The position numbers were made by a program, and so were the translations under genes. The notes under the pieces are model-generated. The model saw only the letters and a program-made list of their open reading frames with translations. It did no database searches and had not been told where the DNA came from. Positions 61,521 through 64,000 of a stretch of 64,000 bases of DNA are shown here, in pieces (the first letter of the stretch is position 1; the number at the start of each line of letters is the position of its first letter). The stretch comes from BPIH01 sp042408535 (GTDB taxonomy: Bacteria > Chloroflexota > Limnocylindria > Limnocylindrales > CSP1-4): NCBI GenBank assembly GCA_042408535.1, contig JBHORA010000090.1, positions 40,786 through 104,785 on the forward strand, read 5' to 3'.

Positions 61521-62291
61521 TCAGCCCTCGGCCGCTCCGAGTCGCCGGCTGATGACCGCCGCACTCTCCCGAACCGCGGCCGCCAGCTCCGGCACCCGCC
61601 GGAGGGAGATCCGGAAGGCGGGGCCCCAGAGCTGGACAGCGGCGACGACCTGGCCGCGGGCGTCGCGGACCGGAGCGGCGATGCTGTTCAGGCCTCGCTC
61701 GTACTCCCCGAAGGCCGTCGCGTAGCCCCGCCGCCGAGTCCGGGCCAGGTCTTCGAGGAGCGGCTCCAGCCGGACGAGCGTCCGCTCAGTGAACGCCGGC
61801 AGCCCCTGCCGGACGAGCCGGGCGAGCTCCCGCTCCGGCCGGGCGGCGAGGATGACCTTCCCAGCGGCGAGGGCGTGGAGCGGCCCCCGCCGCCCCGTCC
61901 AGTCGCCGACCGCGACGAGGTTCGGCCCGTCGACCTGGGCGACGCAGACGAGCTCGCCGCCGTCGGCGATGGCGAGGCCCGCCGTCTCGTGGACCCGCCG
62001 GGCGAGCCGCTCGAGCTCGGGGAGTCCGATCGCCCGCAGGTCGAGGGTTCGCTCGGCGTGCTCGGCGAGGCGGATGACGACGATGCCGAGCCGATACTTG
62101 CCGGTCTCGCCGTCCTGCTCGACGAGGCCGCGCCGCTCGAGGGTCGCCAGGAGCCGCGAGGCCGTCGACTTGTGGAGGCCGAGCCGGCGGGCGAGCTCGC
62201 TGACGCCGGCCGCCCCCTGGTGATCGCCGAGGGCGAGGAGGAGCGCCGCCGCTCGATCGACCGACCGGACCGCGCTCCCGTCGACCGCCAC
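61521..62291 (-). CDS. IclR family transcriptional regulator
   Basis: A 256-residue regulator. The N-terminal winged HTH (SVDRAAALLLALGDHQGAAGVSELARRLGLHKSTASRLLATLERRGLVEQD, helix-turn-helix core LARRLGLHKSTASRLLATL) and the C-terminal GAF-like effector domain (ALAAGKVILAARPERELARL, RGYATAFGEYERGLNSIAAPV) are complete. IclR proteins usually sense small carboxylates or aromatic acids. It follows the aminotransferase gene by 16 bases, so it may control it. Confidence 0.93.
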   Translation of the reverse strand: MAVDGSAVRSVDRAAALLLALGDHQGAAGVSELARRLGLHKSTASRLLATLERRGLVEQDGETGKYRLGIVVIRLAEHAERTLDLRAIGLPELERLARRVHETAGLAIADGGELVCVAQVDGPNLVAVGDWTGRRGPLHALAAGKVILAARPERELARLVRQGLPAFTERTLVRLEPLLEDLARTRRRGYATAFGEYERGLNSIAAPVRDARGQVVAAVQLWGPAFRISLRRVPELAAAVRESAAVISRRLGAAEG

Positions 62292-62307
62292 TCCCCTGCC
62301 CTCCCGC

Positions 62308-63675
62308 TCAGCTCGCCGCGGCCGCCGCGCCCCGGGCGCGCGCCTCGAGGGCGGCGTGGAAGCTGTCCCGGAAGATCGAGATGACCCGATCGACGATGTC
62401 GCCCTGGCTGTGCGCCTCGCAGATGAACCACGGTTCGCGACTGTCTGGCTCGGGCATCGCCCCCCGGGCGTGCATCCCGACGGCGATCATGTCGTAGAGC
62501 TCGTGGTCCGTGTTCGCCCAGTCCCGGTACTCGGTCGGGACCCGCTCGGTGAACATGATCCCGAACATGGACGGGTGGCCGGTGAAGATGAAGGGCACGC
62601 CCTTCGCCTCGATGACGTCCCGGATCCCGGCCTGGATTGCCTCGCCCGTTCGGCGGATCGTTTCGAGGGCGGGCGTGTCGCGGAGGATCTCGAGGGTCTT
62701 CACCGCGGCCGCCGCGGCCACTCGATTCCCGGCGTACGTCCCACCGTGGCTGACCTGGCTCGGGAGGACGCTCATCACCTCCCGGCGGCCACCGAAGGCA
62801 GCGGCCGGATAGCCGTTCCCCATCGCCTTCGCGTACGTCGCGAGATCGGGGGTCACCCCGAAGTACTCGGCCGCCCCGCCCCGGGCGAAGCGGAAGCCCG
62901 TCTTCACCTCGTCGAAGATGAGGAGGATCCCGAACTCCCGGGTGAGCTCCCGCATCGCGGCGTGGAAGCCAGGCTGGGGCATGATCCCCTGGGCGTTGCC
63001 GAGGACCGGCTCGACGATGATGGCCGCGATGTCGTCGCCCTCCCGCTCGAAGAGCCGCCGGAGAACGTCGAGGTTGTTGTAGCGGGCCGGGATGATGGTC
63101 TCGGCGACGGCCGCCGGGATCCCCCGCCCCCAGGCGAGGCGGAGCGGGTTGTCGGGGTCGCCGAGCTCGCCGACGTCGTTCGGCAGGACCGAGATAAGGG
63201 CGTAGTCGTGGACGCCGTGGTACTGGCCCTCGAACTTCACGATCTTGTTGCGGCCGGTGTAGGCGCGGGCGACCCGCATCGCGTGCATCGTCGCCTCGGT
63301 CCCGGAGACCGTCATCCGGGCCATCTCGACCCAGCCGGTCAGCTCGCAGAGGAGCTCGATCGCCCGGACCTCGTCCTCGCTCGTGAGGGAGAAGCTCACG
63401 CCCCGCCGCATCCGCTCGTTCACGTAGTCGTCGACCCGCGGGTCGGCGTGGCCGAGGATGACCGGCCCGTAGCCCATCCGGAGGTCGACGTACTCGTTGC
63501 CGTCGATGTCCCAGACGAGGCCCCCCGCGCCCCGGTCGACGTAGATCGTCGCCTCGCCCCAGGCGCGGAAGTTCGAGTCGGTCCCGCCCGGCATGACCTG
63601 GCAGGCCCGGCGGTACATGGCGAGCTGGCGCTCGCGGCGGAGGGACGGTGCGGAGGCGGTGCTTGGTTCGGTCAT
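62308..63675 (-). CDS. class III aminotransferase, glutamate-1-semialdehyde aminomutase-like
   Basis: A 455-residue PLP enzyme. It has VMPGGTDSNFRAWGEATIYVDRG (GSA-aminomutase-like start), SGTEATMHAMRVARAYTGR, LLIFDEVKTGFRF and the PLP lysine in LATYAKAMGNGYP (Lys283). The close relatives are GSAM-type aminotransferases of catabolic operons rather than hemL proper, since it is paired with an IclR regulator and not heme genes. The substrate is unknown. The long leader holds twin hairpin repeats and a promoter. Confidence 0.9.
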   Translation of the reverse strand: MTEPSTASAPSLRRERQLAMYRRACQVMPGGTDSNFRAWGEATIYVDRGAGGLVWDIDGNEYVDLRMGYGPVILGHADPRVDDYVNERMRRGVSFSLTSEDEVRAIELLCELTGWVEMARMTVSGTEATMHAMRVARAYTGRNKIVKFEGQYHGVHDYALISVLPNDVGELGDPDNPLRLAWGRGIPAAVAETIIPARYNNLDVLRRLFEREGDDIAAIIVEPVLGNAQGIMPQPGFHAAMRELTREFGILLIFDEVKTGFRFARGGAAEYFGVTPDLATYAKAMGNGYPAAAFGGRREVMSVLPSQVSHGGTYAGNRVAAAAAVKTLEILRDTPALETIRRTGEAIQAGIRDVIEAKGVPFIFTGHPSMFGIMFTERVPTEYRDWANTDHELYDMIAVGMHARGAMPEPDSREPWFICEAHSQGDIVDRVISIFRDSFHAALEARARGAAAAAS

Positions 63676-63691
63676 GACTGCTCCCTGCTAC

Positions 63692-63743
63692 GGTGCCGCT
63701 CGGCGGCACGAGGCGTCGGTGCCGCTCGGCGGCACGAAGCGTC
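63692..63743. repeat. two tandem 26-bp repeats, each with an inverted repeat
   Basis: Copies at 63692-63717 and 63718-63743 differ at one base. Each contains GTGCCG-CTCGG-CGGCAC, a 6-bp hairpin. They lie in the leader of the aminotransferase operon, 17 bases before the ATG, and could be twin operators or RNA hairpins. Confidence 0.9.
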
Positions 63744-64000
63744 GCCCGGGCGCCGAACGGTGGCCACCAGCACCGCGCTCGGTGCGGCGCCGGGCCGGAT
63801 CCGGATCCGCCCGGAGAACGGGACGGTTCCCCGTCGTGTCGCGCTGGGCGGGACGAACGGGCAGCATCCTGCCACACCCGCGAAGGACCCGTCAAGACGA
63901 GTCTCGTACCAAGAGCTGCTCTTTGGCGACGAAATCGGCCGCCGGAGACTAACAGACGCAGAAAAGCGCAGCATCGGCGCAGTGGCCGGTGGCGGCGCCC
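63744..64000. other. upstream region of the aminotransferase operon
   Basis: Leader and upstream sequence to the window edge. Apart from the promoter and the palindrome at 63911-63923, nothing recognisable was seen; open frames here are shadow-like. Confidence 0.4.
63866..63895 (-). promoter_or_regulatory. promoter of the aminotransferase-iclR operon, TTGACG-N18-CAGGAT
   Basis: Minus strand TTGACG (63890-63895), 18-bp spacer, CAGGAT (63866-63871). Leader of about 185 bases. A palindrome AAGAGC-T-GCTCTT at 63911-63923 lies 15 bases upstream of the -35 and may bind a regulator such as IclR. Confidence 0.5.

Overview
The window is a chromosomal segment of very high G+C (roughly 70% by eye), densely packed with short operons on both strands. 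No rRNA, tRNA, insertion sequence, prophage or CRISPR-Cas locus was seen. The gene mix (B12-dependent ribonucleotide reductase, a primary sigma factor with long insertions, DUF1918, PAC2, ThyX, and many TAnnnT boxes placed right before start codons) suggests a deep-branching high-GC bacterium. My best guess is Chloroflexota of the Limnocylindria/Ellin6529 type, with Actinobacteria-like lineages as the alternative; this is inference, not proof.

Layout. 1-8.8 kb: minus-strand genes for a YbjN-like protein, GlgC, a coiled-coil M23 peptidase, a prepilin peptidase, leucyl aminopeptidase, a membrane-anchored helical protein and an NDUFA9-like dehydrogenase. 8.8-16.4 kb: an adenosine deaminase-like enzyme, a HAD phosphatase, a YacP/NYN-type protein, two GT4 glycosyltransferases in one operon, a membrane zinc-ribbon protein and the cytochrome c assembly protein CcsB. 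16.4-24.8 kb: nrdJ, with two NrdR-box-like palindromes, a good promoter and two inteins, then the primary sigma factor and a DUF1918 protein. 25-32.4 kb: PAC2 protein, a two-component system, an Hsp20/glycosyltransferase pair, DoxX behind a near-consensus promoter, a degenerate GGDEF protein and an HhH-GPD protein. 32.5-39.5 kb: DsbA-like protein, methionine aminopeptidase, YbaK, a hypothetical, a class C beta-lactamase-like hydrolase, a GreA fusion, a membrane protein and an alpha/beta hydrolase.

39.8-41.7 kb is the most unusual locus. A 38-residue secreted peptide gene, too short for routine calling, is divergent from two overlapping XRE-type regulators. The second regulator is an HTH-TPR protein of NprR-like build. 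A 19-bp inverted repeat lies between the two sides and strong hairpins close both ends. This is the architecture of an RRNPP peptide-signalling system. 43-49 kb holds an FAD oxidoreductase, two stand-alone cyclic-nucleotide-binding proteins and a cyclase/NB-ARC/TPR regulator, followed by a 70-residue zinc-ribbon protein and an MFS transporter that appears to start at CTG. 50.7-64 kb holds ThyX, purine nucleoside phosphorylase, MoaA, a coiled-coil protein paired with a CpaE-like ATPase, a conserved hypothetical, acetyl-CoA synthetase, an MscS channel, an IclR regulator and a class III aminotransferase.

Two themes run through the window. First, many genes have a TAnnnT box ending 6 or 7 bases before an ATG or GTG, which implies that leaderless transcripts are common. 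Second, many gaps and some coding ends carry short GC-rich tandem repeats of 14-26 bp. Units inside genes are multiples of three, while most units in the gaps are not.
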